NCBI GenBank assembly: GCA_026418625.1
Contig: JAOABA010000049.1
Coordinates: 1-64,000 of the forward strand
DNA: 64,000 bases
Source of the DNA: Candidatus Kapaibacterium sp.
Lineage (GTDB): Bacteria > Bacteroidota > Ignavibacteria > Kapaibacteriales > UBA2268
Direction of reading: 5' to 3'
In this document: positions 19,480-29,557 of the stretch, piece after piece
How positions within the stretch are numbered: position 1 is the stretch's first letter
Layout: each line of letters starts with the position of its first letter
Translations under genes and position numbers: made by a program
The notes under the pieces: model-generated
Told to the model about the DNA's origin: nothing
Database searches by the model: none
Seen by the model: the letters and a program-made list of their open reading frames with translations, nothing else

Positions 19480-21021
19480 CTATTTAATACCTTCAGCATA
19501 AATTTCAATTGTTGTGCCGGGTTTCTGCCTGATATTTAATGGATTATAGTTAAATTTCTTTACTTCATCAAGCATTTCTCTTCTGGAAAGTTTATGATTT
19601 GAATAGACGACATATCTTATGTCCCTACGAGTATCTCTAATTATATTTTTGACATAACCGTCATCTGATTTTTTGTCGTTGGCTTCTAATCCATCAGAAT
19701 TTGTTTCTTCATTAGCTGGTCTATCATTTAACATATCCATTATATACCTTGAATATTGATTGATAAATTTTTCTTTTTGTTCATTTGGAACTTTAACAAT
19801 TAGTGAAATTTTATTATCCTCATCGAATCTTTTAACGACATCCCATTTTGAGTAAATTTGGGAAACCTTATCCATTTCGTTCCAGTTAAATTCCAACTTA
19901 AATACATCAATTCTATTATTAATTAATTTTTGCATTTCCTGAAGGAGCTTTGGAATATTTATTCCTCTTTGGGCTGATATAAAGATTCCATCAGGATTCG
20001 ACTCAATCAATTGCTGTAAGTCGTGTTTATCCTGAATTAAATCTATTTTATTGAATACTTTTAAGATAGGTTTATCTTTGATATTAAGAGATTTAAGCGT
20101 TTCCTCGACTGTTTTAATATGCTCAATATAATTTTTTTCGGATGAATCAATGATATGAAGCAAGTAGTCGGCTTCCCGTGCTTCGGCTAAAGTGCTTCTA
20201 AATGAAGCGACTAAATTAGCAGGCAGTTTCCTTATAAAACCTACTGTGTCGGATATTAAAATCTTTGTTGCTTTTCCAAATTCATCAGTAAATTCGAATG
20301 CTCTTACAGTTGTGTCGAGTGTGGCAAACAATTTATCCTCAACCAATACATCAGCATTTGTGAGCAAATTCATTAATGTGGATTTTCCTGCGTTCGTATA
20401 GCCAATAAGAGCAAAGCGGGGAAGAGTATTCCTACCCTTTCTTTGTTGCTCTTTTTGTGTGTCTATTTCTTCAAGTTTAGCTTTGAGTTTTTGTATTCTT
20501 CTTCTGATTAATCTTCTATCGCTTTCAATCTGTGTCTCACCGGGTCCTTTTGTTCCAATGCCTCCATATTGTTTTGAAAGGTGTGTCCACATTCTTGTTA
20601 ATCTTGGAAGCAAGTATTCCAATTGGGCTAATTCAACTTGTGTCTTTGCTTCGTTTGTTCTTGCGTGTTGTGCAAAAATATCTAAAATCAGACCGGTTCT
20701 GTCCATCACTTTGACATTAAACTCTTTCTCAAGGTTACGTGCTTGAACAGGTGTCAAGTCATCATCAAAAATAACTAATTGAATATATTTTTCCTGAATT
20801 AATTCCTTAATTTCCTGAACTTTTCCTTTGCCAATAGCAGTTGCAGGGTTTGGCTTTTCAAGCTCTTGATAAATTCGTTCTAAAACTTCGGCACCAGCGG
20901 TTTTTGCTAATAATTCAAGCTCATCAAGATGTTCTTTAGCAATCTCACGGTCGGAATTTTTCCGGCCGATTCCTACTATTATACATTTTTCAGGGCTGGT
21001 TATATTATTAATTAATTCCAT
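19480..21021 (-). CDS. hflX: Ribosome-associated GTPase HflX
   Basis: HflX splits stalled or hibernating 70S ribosomes during heat and other stress. The 513-residue protein has the N-terminal HflX domain (nucleotide-binding lobe about 10-105 and the glycine-rich GIGTKGPGETQIE linker at 154-166), a coiled helical hairpin (170-195) and a TRAFAC GTPase domain. The G1 motif is GYTNAGKST (207-215); G3 is DTVGFIRKLP and G4 is NKID. A C-terminal domain follows. It is longer than the E. coli protein (426 residues), mainly at the C-terminus. The gene diverges from the DUF255 gene at 21240. Confidence 0.97.
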   Translation of the reverse strand: MELINNITSPEKCIIVGIGRKNSDREIAKEHLDELELLAKTAGAEVLERIYQELEKPNPATAIGKGKVQEIKELIQEKYIQLVIFDDDLTPVQARNLEKEFNVKVMDRTGLILDIFAQHARTNEAKTQVELAQLEYLLPRLTRMWTHLSKQYGGIGTKGPGETQIESDRRLIRRRIQKLKAKLEEIDTQKEQQRKGRNTLPRFALIGYTNAGKSTLMNLLTNADVLVEDKLFATLDTTVRAFEFTDEFGKATKILISDTVGFIRKLPANLVASFRSTLAEAREADYLLHIIDSSEKNYIEHIKTVEETLKSLNIKDKPILKVFNKIDLIQDKHDLQQLIESNPDGIFISAQRGINIPKLLQEMQKLINNRIDVFKLEFNWNEMDKVSQIYSKWDVVKRFDEDNKISLIVKVPNEQKEKFINQYSRYIMDMLNDRPANEETNSDGLEANDKKSDDGYVKNIIRDTRRDIRYVVYSNHKLSRREMLDEVKKFNYNPLNIRQKPGTTIEIYAEGIK

Positions 21022-21239
21022 TTGCTTATAGTATAATCATTCTATCGAAAAATTAAGACGATTATGCTTTATTTTAATGACTTATTTTCAGAAATGTAAG
21101 TGAAATCAAAGCTAATTCAGAAATTATAATCAACTAAAGGAATATTATTTTCGTTTTTAGCTGTGGCTAAAATTTAATGGCAATATTAACCCAAAGAAAT
21201 AAAAATAAGTATAGTCCCAATATAATTATCGATATTATA

Positions 21240-23348
21240 ATGAGTAATAGATTAAAAAATGAATTAAGTCCTTATCTTCTTCAACATTCCGAAAATCCAG
21301 TTGATTGGTTTCCTTGGTCAGATGAAGCTTTTGAAAGGGCAATTAAAGATGATAAACCAATTTTTCTGTCAATTGGTTATTCCACCTGTCATTGGTGCCA
21401 CGTAATGGAAAAGGAGTCATTCGAAGATAACGAAGTTGCTGAATTAATGAACCAAACATTTATTAATATTAAGGTTGATAGAGAAGAAAGACCAGATATT
21501 GATAATATCTATATGGAAGTATGTCAGATGCTCACGGGTAGCGGTGGCTGGCCCCTTACAATTATAATGACACCCGAAAAAATTCCTTTCTTTGCAGGAA
21601 CTTATTTTCCTAAACAATCAATACCCGGTCGCATCGGAATGATTGACCTTGTTAAGAGGGTTCAAGATTTATGGATGAATAATAGAGATTTAATCTATAA
21701 AACTTCAAATGAAATTATGCAGAATTTGAATCAGGAAGTTAAATCAAATTCTCAATTTAACCCTGAAAAGATTTTATCAGACGCAGTAGATTCACTACAT
21801 TCATCTTATGACAGGCAATTTGGTGGATTTGGTTATGCTCCAAAATTTCCTATACCTCATCAATTGATGTTTCTAATTGATTATTCTTATGCAAAAAATG
21901 ATAAATTTTCTCTTGAAATTGTAAAGAATACCCTTTATAAAATGCGTCAGGGGGGAATATTCGACCAAATTGGTTTTGGCTTTCACAGGTACTCGACTGA
22001 TAGACAGTGGTTAGTTCCCCATTTCGAAAAAATGCTTTATGACCAAGCGTTGATGGTTCATTCCTATCTTGATGTATATTCAGTAACCAAAGATAATTTC
22101 TTCAAAGTCTGTGCAGAACAAACTTTAAATTACGTTTTAGACAAACTTACTTTACCTGATGGAGGATTTTATTCTGGAGAGGATGCTGATAGTGAGGGTG
22201 TTGAGGGCAAATTTTACGTTTGGACAAAAAATGAGTTAAATAACATTCCAAATCTTGATGTTGAGTTTGTTTGTTGGGTTTATAATATTTCAGAAAATGG
22301 AAATTTTACTGAAGAACACGGACATATAAGCAATAAAACGAATATACTTCATTTAAGAAACAATTTCGAAGAATTAGCAAATCAAATGGGTTTGTCTTTT
22401 GAGGAGTTTTTCGATAAATTACTAGTCAACAATAAACTAATGTTTGATTATAGAGAGAAAAGAATCCACCCATTCAAAGATGATAAGGTGCTTACTGATT
22501 GGAATGGACTAATGATATCAGCATTTTCTAAGGCTGGTAGAATTCTTAATAATCAAAGATATATAAATATTGCAAAGAAATCAGTAGAATTTACTTTAAG
22601 TAATTTAACTTATTATATTGACAAACAAAAAGATAGGAAAATTTTTCTTTATCATCGTTTCAGAAATAACAAAGCAGGTATCCAAGGCAATTTAGATGAT
22701 TATGCCTTTTTTGTTTATGGATTATTGGAATTATATACATCAAGTTTAGATTTCAAATACTTAAAATTAGCTAATGATTTAACAGAAACAATGATTGAAT
22801 TATTTGAGGATAAAACGAATGGTGGTTTCTATTTTACATCCGAAAACCAGAATGATTTAATTCTCAGAAAAAAAATAATTTATGATGGGGCAATTCCTTC
22901 CGGAAACTCAGTTGCATTGAATAATTTGATATCGCTTTATCATTTGACTGGCAATCATGAATTTATGAATTCTGCAAAGAGGTTAGTAAACTATTTTGGT
23001 GGGGAAATTAGTAAGGTACCATCTGCTTATACTTTTTTTCTTTGTGGTCTTCAAAAATATATCAATGGGACAGTTGATATAATTATTTCTGGTGATTCTG
23101 AAAATAATAAGACCAAAGAATTTCTTGAACTGATAAATAACTATTTTATTCCTAATTTAACATTAATTCAAATAACTGCTGAAAACCAGAACGAAATAAA
23201 AAATTTATGTAAATTCACTGAAAATATTGAGATAAATCCTGAAAAACCGTCAGTTTATTTTTGCAATAATTTTCAATGCAGTTTGCCAATCTCTTCCAAA
23301 GAGGAATTAAGAATCGCTTTAGAAAGTATCAAGCCGAGCTTTCAATAG
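21240..23348 (+). CDS. DUF255/thioredoxin-fold protein, YyaL/SPATA20 family
   Basis: The family joins a thioredoxin-like N-terminal domain to an (alpha/alpha)6 barrel resembling N-acylglucosamine epimerases; its biochemical role is not established. The N-terminal family signature [20 protein letters not shown] is intact, and the redox motif CHWC (C50, C53) sits in [25 protein letters not shown] and [14 protein letters not shown] are further family motifs. I place the start at the ATG at 21240 ([10 protein letters not shown]) because family members begin close to this signature; an upstream in-frame ATG at 21177 would add 21 poorly conserved residues. The protein is then 702 residues. Its last 20 bases overlap the convergent dusB gene. 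Confidence 0.92.
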   Translation: MSNRLKNELSPYLLQHSENPVDWFPWSDEAFERAIKDDKPIFLSIGYSTCHWCHVMEKESFEDNEVAELMNQTFINIKVDREERPDIDNIYMEVCQMLTGSGGWPLTIIMTPEKIPFFAGTYFPKQSIPGRIGMIDLVKRVQDLWMNNRDLIYKTSNEIMQNLNQEVKSNSQFNPEKILSDAVDSLHSSYDRQFGGFGYAPKFPIPHQLMFLIDYSYAKNDKFSLEIVKNTLYKMRQGGIFDQIGFGFHRYSTDRQWLVPHFEKMLYDQALMVHSYLDVYSVTKDNFFKVCAEQTLNYVLDKLTLPDGGFYSGEDADSEGVEGKFYVWTKNELNNIPNLDVEFVCWVYNISENGNFTEEHGHISNKTNILHLRNNFEELANQMGLSFEEFFDKLLVNNKLMFDYREKRIHPFKDDKVLTDWNGLMISAFSKAGRILNNQRYINIAKKSVEFTLSNLTYYIDKQKDRKIFLYHRFRNNKAGIQGNLDDYAFFVYGLLELYTSSLDFKYLKLANDLTETMIELFEDKTNGGFYFTSENQNDLILRKKIIYDGAIPSGNSVALNNLISLYHLTGNHEFMNSAKRLVNYFGGEISKVPSAYTFFLCGLQKYINGTVDIIISGDSENNKTKEFLELINNYFIPNLTLIQITAENQNEIKNLCKFTENIEINPEKPSVYFCNNFQCSLPISSKEELRIALESIKPSFQ

Positions 23349-24342
23349 ATAGAAGATAATCTTTATAATTATATAAAATATCAACTATTTCATCGTATGT
23401 TTCTGTAACAACAAGTTTCTGGCGTATTTGATGGGAATCACGCAAACCTTTTAGATAACCAGAGTAATTTTTTCTGAATTCGATTAGTCCTCTATGGAGT
23501 CCTTTGAACTCGATTTCATTTCGAAGGTGTTCAAGACAAATTTCAATTCTATCGGAAATGTCGGGAGGTGATAGTTCTTCTCCAGTATCTAAGAAATGTT
23601 TTGCTTCACGAAAAATAAACGGATAACCAATAGCTGCTCTGCCTATCATCACTCCATCACATCCGGTTTCTTCAAAAGCTCTTTTAACATCTTTGTGGTT
23701 TTTAACATCGCCATTAAGTATTACTGGAATACTAATATTAGCTTTAATTTTGGGTATCCACGACCAATCTGCTTCTCCCTTGATAGCTTCAATACGTGTT
23801 CTGCAATGAATCGACAAGGCAGCAATGCCTGTGTTTTCAAGGCGTTTAGCCAATTCAACAATGATTATTGAGCTTTTATCCCATCCAAGCCTTGTTTTCA
23901 CGGTTACAGGAACTTTCACGGCATCAACAACTGCTTTTGTCATTAGAACCATTTTATCGGGTTCCTTAAGTAGTGCAGCACCAGCATTATTTCGGACTAC
24001 ATTTTTCACCCAACAACCGTAATTAATATCAATAAAATCAACCCCAATCTCTTCGATAATTTGAGCTGATTTAACCATTGCATCTATATTACTTCCAAAT
24101 ATTTGAAGTGCAACAGGTCTTTCCCTGTCATCAATTAACATTTTTTGCTTAGACCTTTTTGCATCTCTAATTATTCCTTCGGATGCAATAAATTCGGAAT
24201 AAACTATATCAGCACCTAATTTTCGACAAATCAAACGATATGGAAGATCAGTAACATCCTCCATTGGTGCTAAAAGAACAGGATTTTCAACTTCAATCCT
24301 GCCAATTTTTAAAAAACCATATTTTTTCTTTTGTTCAGTCAT
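23329..24342 (-). CDS. dusB: tRNA-dihydrouridine synthase, DusB-like
   Basis: Dus enzymes reduce uridines in tRNA to dihydrouridine using FMN and NADPH. The 337-residue protein shows the TIM-barrel start ([15 protein letters not shown]), the FMN-site strand VALQIFGS, the catalytic loop [20 protein letters not shown] with the proton-donating Cys, [10 protein letters not shown], the HCRTR motif and [17 protein letters not shown]. The residue after the catalytic Cys is W where many homologues have P. Its stop codon lies inside the 3' end of the convergent DUF255 gene (20-base overlap). Sub-family (DusB rather than A or C) is judged from length and motifs. Confidence 0.94.
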   Translation of the reverse strand: MTEQKKKYGFLKIGRIEVENPVLLAPMEDVTDLPYRLICRKLGADIVYSEFIASEGIIRDAKRSKQKMLIDDRERPVALQIFGSNIDAMVKSAQIIEEIGVDFIDINYGCWVKNVVRNNAGAALLKEPDKMVLMTKAVVDAVKVPVTVKTRLGWDKSSIIIVELAKRLENTGIAALSIHCRTRIEAIKGEADWSWIPKIKANISIPVILNGDVKNHKDVKRAFEETGCDGVMIGRAAIGYPFIFREAKHFLDTGEELSPPDISDRIEICLEHLRNEIEFKGLHRGLIEFRKNYSGYLKGLRDSHQIRQKLVVTETYDEIVDILYNYKDYLLSIESSA

Positions 24343-24422
24343 ATAGATATAAACGATATTTTACTTATTTTATCAAAATTTATTTTAAATTGAGTATGTT
24401 CATTATCAAAAGTTGATGTAAA

Positions 24423-25859
24423 ATGAAAGAAAAGCTTATTAAAATTGAAGATTATAAATGGAAAATCCCTGCAGAGACTTCTAAAAAAATGAAAGTCCCT
24501 GCTTATATTTTTGCCACAAATGATATGATAGATTCAATATCAAAGGACAGATCTATTTTACAATTGATGAATGTTACATCCCTTCCGGGAATTCAAAGTC
24601 ATGCTTTAGTAATGCCCGACGTTCACGAAGGTTATGGTTTCCCTATTGGAGCTGTAGCTGCAACTGATTTGAATGATGGTGTAATTTCACCGGGTGGAAT
24701 AGGATACGACATAAATTGCGGAATTCGGCTTCTTACAACTGATATCAACAAAAATGATATTAAAAATTATATCAAGAAAATATCTACTGAAATTTTCAAT
24801 TCAGTTCCTTCGGGCGTTGGAAAATCCGGTTTGATGAAGCTTAGCATTAAGGAGCTTGACAAAGTATTGGATGATGGCTGCCGATGGGCTGAAAAAGAGG
24901 GCTATACAAGAGCAAATGATACTGATTTTATCGAATCCAATGGTCATTTGAAAACTGCCGATAGTTCAAAAGTTTCCAATGAAGCTAAAGAGCGGGGGAG
25001 AGACCAGTTAGGAACAATGGGAGCGGGGAATCATTTCATTGAAATTGATTATGTTGAAAAGGTATTTGATAAAGAAGATGCAAAGATTTATAACCTACAA
25101 GAAGAGCAAATTGTTATGCTCATCCATACAGGTTCAAGAGGATTGGGTCATCAGGTTGCAACTGATTATATAAAATTAATGACGCGAAACCTGAAAAAAT
25201 ATAATATTGATTTGCCGGATATTGAGTTAGCTTGTGCACCTTTCAATTCTGAAGAGGGAAAATCTTATTTTTCGGCTATGTGTGCTGCGGCTAATTTCGC
25301 TTGGGTTAATCGACAAATAATTACTTATCAAATCAGAAATGCTTGGGAAAAGGTCTTCGGAAAATCAAATAAAGTAAAGATTTTGTATGATGTTGCTCAT
25401 AATATTGCTAAGATTGAAAAACATACTTTTGGTCAGAATTTAAAAGAGGTTATTGTTCATCGTAAGGGTGCCACAAGGGCTTTTCCGCCAAATCATCCAG
25501 AAATTCCTACCATTTACAGAAAAGTTGGACAACCTGTGTTAATACCGGGAAGTATGGGAACAAAATCTTATGTTTTGGCTGGACAAGAAGCAAGTATGAT
25601 TGAGTCATTCGGCTCTGCTTGCCACGGTGCTGGAAGGTTGCTATCAAGAACAGCTGCAAAGAAAAACATTCCTGTTGATTCTTTATTGAATGAACTTGCC
25701 AACAAAGGTATTCTTATTCAAACTGGATCATTGAAAGGAGTTACCGAAGAAGCACCTCAAGCTTATAAAAACGTTGAGCAAGTTGTTGATGTTGTCTGCA
25801 GTGCAAATATTGCTAAAAGAATAGCTCGATTAAAACCAATAGCTGTTATCAAAGGCTAA
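24423..25859 (+). CDS. rtcB: RNA-splicing ligase RtcB (3'-phosphate RNA ligase)
   Basis: RtcB joins RNA 2',3'-cyclic phosphate or 3'-phosphate ends to 5'-OH ends using GTP and Mn2+. The 478-residue protein keeps the full set of expected active-site residues: D96 and C99 in GGIGYDINCG, H204 in GAGNHFIE, H235 in LIHTGSRG, H326 in YDVAHN, the RKGATRA loop (348-354) and H401 in SACHGAGR, which by family position is the histidine that becomes guanylylated. No archease activator and no RtcA/RtcR genes are nearby. The next gene, an unknown on the opposite strand, ends 2 bases away. Confidence 0.97.
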   Translation: MKEKLIKIEDYKWKIPAETSKKMKVPAYIFATNDMIDSISKDRSILQLMNVTSLPGIQSHALVMPDVHEGYGFPIGAVAATDLNDGVISPGGIGYDINCGIRLLTTDINKNDIKNYIKKISTEIFNSVPSGVGKSGLMKLSIKELDKVLDDGCRWAEKEGYTRANDTDFIESNGHLKTADSSKVSNEAKERGRDQLGTMGAGNHFIEIDYVEKVFDKEDAKIYNLQEEQIVMLIHTGSRGLGHQVATDYIKLMTRNLKKYNIDLPDIELACAPFNSEEGKSYFSAMCAAANFAWVNRQIITYQIRNAWEKVFGKSNKVKILYDVAHNIAKIEKHTFGQNLKEVIVHRKGATRAFPPNHPEIPTIYRKVGQPVLIPGSMGTKSYVLAGQEASMIESFGSACHGAGRLLSRTAAKKNIPVDSLLNELANKGILIQTGSLKGVTEEAPQAYKNVEQVVDVVCSANIAKRIARLKPIAVIKG

Positions 25860-25861
25860 TG

Positions 25862-26413
25862 TTATAACCTTGCTTTTAGATGATTTTTATAATCAACATC
25901 AACTTCTTGTTGAAGTGATTCTGAATAAAAATATGAGTCAATCGAATGCAGAAAATATTTAGAATTATCTATTGCATCAAAAATAATTCTAATTTCCCTC
26001 TGTGTGTTTTCATCCAAAGCTATCCAAACAGGATCATCCATTTTTACGCTTAATATGAAATTAACACAGATTGCTTCATCATCTTCGAACCTTGCAAATT
26101 CCCAATCCTCGAACATCAATAAATCAGTGTCATAAAGTTCGTTAATCTTTGAAATGAGATAATACCCAATTTTCCAATGCATTTGATCAACTTCATCATA
26201 AATCCATTTTGAGGCATCTGGAGATAGAGGAATATCCACTATTTCGGGGAAAGCAGTTCCCTTTTGGCATAGTTGGACATATTCACCTTTTACTCTAAAA
26301 AGACCGTCAAATTCCAAATAAGCTATTTTTTTGGAGATTTTGTCAGCTTTGCGGACTGCCTGACTTGTATAATCAGCAATAAGTTTAATTCTAAAATCAT
26401 CAACTGTTTTCAT
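25862..26413 (-). CDS. Conserved-looking hypothetical protein, 183 residues
   Basis: I do not recognise this family. The protein is acidic, mixed alpha/beta in character, and has no signal peptide, transmembrane helix or obvious catalytic motif. It contains aromatic-rich stretches (PDASKWIYDEVDQMHW, LLMFEDWEFARFEDDEAIC) and a single Cys-poor core. It follows the acetoacetyl-CoA synthetase gene by 48 bases on the same strand and may be co-transcribed with it. It ends 2 bases from the convergent rtcB. It does not resemble the RtcB activator archease. The ATG start and uninterrupted frame support a real gene. Confidence 0.7.
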   Translation of the reverse strand: MKTVDDFRIKLIADYTSQAVRKADKISKKIAYLEFDGLFRVKGEYVQLCQKGTAFPEIVDIPLSPDASKWIYDEVDQMHWKIGYYLISKINELYDTDLLMFEDWEFARFEDDEAICVNFILSVKMDDPVWIALDENTQREIRIIFDAIDNSKYFLHSIDSYFYSESLQQEVDVDYKNHLKARL

Positions 26414-26461
26414 ATCTTATTCAATAATTCTTTACGTAAAAAAACAAAAATAAAAAATATT

Positions 26462-28423
26462 TCAGAATTTAAGGTTTTTAAATTGATTGAGCGATTCAGG
26501 GTTTGCTAAAGCATCTTTGTTTTCAACAGGCAATCCGTTTAAAATTTTTGAAACTGCTATCTCAACTTTTTTTCCGTTCATTGTTACAGGGATTTCATTA
26601 ATTTGATATATATAATCAGGAATGTGTCTTGGTGATAGATCGTTTCTGATTTTGCTTTTAATTTTGTTTTTTAGTTGATCATCAAGAGTTTTGTCTGCTA
26701 AGACTATGAATAGAACTATCCTTGAATCACCGTCAATTGATACTGATGTTGCCAAAGATTCTTTGACTTCTGGTAACTCTTCAACTGAACGATAAATTTC
26801 GGCTGTTCCAATTCTAACACCGCCGGGATTTAAAGTAGCATCTGAACGACCATAAACTATGATCCCATCTCTTTCTGTTATTTCTATCAAATCTCCGTGA
26901 CGCCAAACATTTGGAAAATAATTGAAATAAGCATCTTTATACAATTTATTATCAGGATCGTTCAGAAAGTAAATTGGCATAGATGGAAAGATTTCTGTGC
27001 AAACCAGTTCACCCTTTTCACCAATGACACTTTGTCCACTCTCATTCCAACACTCGACTTTCATTCCTAAGCCTCTACATTGTATTTCTTCTGAATGAAC
27101 GGGTAAAATTGGATTTCCAAGCATAAAACAGGAGATAATATCAGTTCCACCTGAAATAGAAGCTAAATGAACATCCTTTTTAATTTTTTCATAAACATAT
27201 TCAAAATTTTTATTAGTTAAAGGAGAACCTGTAGATAAGATTGTTTTTAATGAATCCAATTTATTTGTGTTAATTGGTTCTAAACCTGATTGCTCACAAG
27301 CAGAAAGATATTTTGGACTTGTTCCAAAAATATTAATTTGATATTCGTCAATCAAGTCCCAAAGAATTTTTGGTCTTGGATAAAATGGATTACCGTCATA
27401 AAGAAAAAGTGTTGAACCAATTTGCAAGGAACTAACGAGCCAGTTCCACATCATCCAACCGCAAGTTGTATAATATGTTATTGTATCATCTGGTTTTAAA
27501 TCAGTATGCAGATATAGTTCTTTGAAATGCTGTAATAATGTTCCTCCAGCACCGTGAACAATACATTTAGGTTTTCCTGTTGTACCCGAAGAATAAAGAA
27601 TATAAACAGGGTGTTGGAAAGGGAATTTTTCAAATTCAACCGAATCAAAATTTATATCAGTGTCTTGACCGAAAATATTATCCCATTGAAAATCAAAGCT
27701 TTGGTTATTATCTTTTATCTTATTAATCAATATTATTTTGGGATTTGTTGTCAGTGATTTAGAAATTTCTTTGACCTTATCATAAATTTCAAATTGCCTA
27801 CCATTGTAGAAATAACCATCAACAGCAAAAACTAATTTTGGGTTTATTTGAGAAAATCTGTCAATTATGGCAGTAGCCCCGAATTCAGGTGAAACAGATG
27901 ACCAAACAGCGCCAATACTTGTTACAGCTAACATTGCAATTACAGCTTCCGATGAATTTGGTAATATAGCAGCAACTTTGTCATTTTTTTCAATTCCAAT
28001 TTGTTTCAAAAAATCCCTTAATATAATTACCTTTCTGAATAATTCATCGTAAGAGATTTGTGATAATAAACCTTTCTCGTTATAACTTATTAATGCAATT
28101 TTATTGCTTATATTTCTCAGAAGGTTTTCGGCAAAATTTAGATTAATGCCGTTAAACCATTTTGCTCCGGGGGCAACTTTTTGACCTTTAAAATCATAAT
28201 CTAAAATAGATTCAAGATTTCCGGAATAAATAAACTTTCCAAAATCAAAAATCGAGAGCCAAAAATCTTCGATATTATTAACAGACCAATTATAAAGATC
28301 CTGATAGCTTTTAAATGAAAAATTTAACTTTTCATTTACCCAGTTAATATATTTTTTAAGATTGGATTCTTTTATTCTTTCTTCAGTTGGATTCCAAAGT
28401 GGTTGTTTATCTATTTTTGTCAT
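26462..28423 (-). CDS. Acetoacetyl-CoA synthetase (acetoacetate-CoA ligase)
   Basis: The enzyme activates acetoacetate to acetoacetyl-CoA with ATP. The 653-residue protein begins with the ACS-like N-terminal domain (PLWNPTEERIKESNL, GAKWFNGINLNFAENLLR), then the AMP-binding motif YILYSSGTTGKPKCIVHGAGG, TTCGWMMWNW, SISGGTDIISCF and WRHGDLIEITERDGIIVYGRSD. The C-terminal lobe, ending with the acylation-type lysine region TMNGKKVE, is present. Length and the WFNGI motif match acetoacetyl- rather than acetyl-CoA synthetases. The assignment fits the neighbourhood: tyrosine breakdown next door yields acetoacetate. Its start overlaps the flavin reductase-like gene by 17 bases. Confidence 0.93.
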   Translation of the reverse strand: MTKIDKQPLWNPTEERIKESNLKKYINWVNEKLNFSFKSYQDLYNWSVNNIEDFWLSIFDFGKFIYSGNLESILDYDFKGQKVAPGAKWFNGINLNFAENLLRNISNKIALISYNEKGLLSQISYDELFRKVIILRDFLKQIGIEKNDKVAAILPNSSEAVIAMLAVTSIGAVWSSVSPEFGATAIIDRFSQINPKLVFAVDGYFYNGRQFEIYDKVKEISKSLTTNPKIILINKIKDNNQSFDFQWDNIFGQDTDINFDSVEFEKFPFQHPVYILYSSGTTGKPKCIVHGAGGTLLQHFKELYLHTDLKPDDTITYYTTCGWMMWNWLVSSLQIGSTLFLYDGNPFYPRPKILWDLIDEYQINIFGTSPKYLSACEQSGLEPINTNKLDSLKTILSTGSPLTNKNFEYVYEKIKKDVHLASISGGTDIISCFMLGNPILPVHSEEIQCRGLGMKVECWNESGQSVIGEKGELVCTEIFPSMPIYFLNDPDNKLYKDAYFNYFPNVWRHGDLIEITERDGIIVYGRSDATLNPGGVRIGTAEIYRSVEELPEVKESLATSVSIDGDSRIVLFIVLADKTLDDQLKNKIKSKIRNDLSPRHIPDYIYQINEIPVTMNGKKVEIAVSKILNGLPVENKDALANPESLNQFKNLKF

Positions 28424-29378
28424 AAAACTTTCTGTAATAAATTACCAAAAACCAAGCTTTTTCAATTTCTTCGTTATCCAGAGCCATTTGAATTAATAAT
28501 TCGAATAGAGTTAATGCTTTATAGGAATTGATTGATATTAAATATTTCAAACAAGATATGGCTTTTTCAAAATTATTGTTGTGATAATAAACCCAAAAAG
28601 TATTTTCCGTGGCTTCAGTAAGCGGTATTGAATTATAATAATTCTCAGACTCAGCTAAAGTCGGAATTTTTTCACTTAAAGCAAGTTTTGCTAAATTATT
28701 AGCTGTAAGAAATCCGGATTTCAAAATATAATCCGGTAATGAGTCGTATCCAATCGGCTTTGAAGGTGGCTTTTTCAAACTAAAAACAGCTTCTCCAAAA
28801 GCTTTTGTATAAAAGTCTGCGCCGTTTCTGCCAATATGTCTGATTAAATCTGGGTGAATAATACCGTCATTTAAAATTTCCTCAGCAATATGAAATTTAA
28901 CAACTTCGCAAATCGCTATATTTCCAGCTCCGGGTTTGTCGCTTGTATTAATCATTTGAATTAGCTTACATTCCATTTGAAAAGGGGATTCTTTGACTCT
29001 TTTGGGTTTAACCAAGTCAGAATCAATTGGAGTTAAACCGGATTTTTCAAACTCATTGACATCAGGCTCAAATTCAGCCGAAGCTAAATTGATTTGTTCG
29101 GTCATAAATTCAGTTACAGCGTTAACGACACATTCTTTTGTTGAAAGCAGATTATTATAAGTATCTTTAAGAGTATTATCTCGCCCTCTTCTTGCAGGTG
29201 AAAATGCAATAATAGGCGGGTTAGACCCAAAAGCATTATAAAACGAAAAAGGGGATAAATTAAGTATTCCATCTTCTGAAATAGTAGAAACAAGGGCTAT
29301 TGGTCGAGGAGCTATTCCGCCAAGCATATAGCTGTGAACTTGTCTTTGTGATAACTCATTAGGTTCAAAACTAATCAT
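28407..29378 (-). CDS. Flavin reductase-like (FMN-binding split-barrel) protein with C-terminal extension
   Basis: Residues about 10-200 form a flavin-reductase/DIM6-NTAB-type split barrel: GGIAPRPIALVSTISEDGI, NLSPFSFYNAFGSNPP, KECVVNAVTEFM and KPGAGNIAICEVVKFHI. About 110 further residues (about 215-323) are helical and TPR-like (NNNFEKAISCLKYLISINSY). Such proteins bind FMN and may reduce flavin for a partner oxygenase, but no flavin monooxygenase is visible nearby. It is the first gene of the operon that includes the acetoacetyl-CoA synthetase and is divergent from hppD, so a role alongside aromatic catabolism is likely but undefined. Confidence 0.85.
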   Translation of the reverse strand: MISFEPNELSQRQVHSYMLGGIAPRPIALVSTISEDGILNLSPFSFYNAFGSNPPIIAFSPARRGRDNTLKDTYNNLLSTKECVVNAVTEFMTEQINLASAEFEPDVNEFEKSGLTPIDSDLVKPKRVKESPFQMECKLIQMINTSDKPGAGNIAICEVVKFHIAEEILNDGIIHPDLIRHIGRNGADFYTKAFGEAVFSLKKPPSKPIGYDSLPDYILKSGFLTANNLAKLALSEKIPTLAESENYYNSIPLTEATENTFWVYYHNNNFEKAISCLKYLISINSYKALTLFELLIQMALDNEEIEKAWFLVIYYRKFYDKNR

Positions 29379-29486
29379 AATTTTCTCTTAATAGTCAGCT
29401 AAAAATTATTTTAAACTTGCAAAAAAAATTGTAATTTGTATTTCTAACAAATCAAATTTAACAATTAAGTTAATAAATTATTATAC

Positions 29487-29509
29487 ATATCAATTTTATT
29501 AATTGATAT
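29487..29509. promoter_or_regulatory. Perfect dyad in the hppD / flavin-reductase divergent promoter region
   Basis: Nine-base arms ATATCAATT (29487-29495) and AATTGATAT (29501-29509) are exact inverted repeats separated by five bases. The centre lies about 60 bases upstream of hppD, in the 179-base gap between the two divergent operons. The geometry suits a dimeric regulator, but the DNA is AT-rich and no regulator gene is adjacent, so the function is inferred. Confidence 0.5.
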
Positions 29510-29557
29510 TAATTTACCATTTTTGAATGTTTAAAATTATTCTATTGAGGTGAAAAT

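Noticed and set aside
26462-28423. Acetyl-CoA synthetase (Acs)
   Set aside because: Its N-terminal WFNGINLNFAENLLR pattern fits acetoacetyl-CoA synthetases better, and the operon context supplies acetoacetate.
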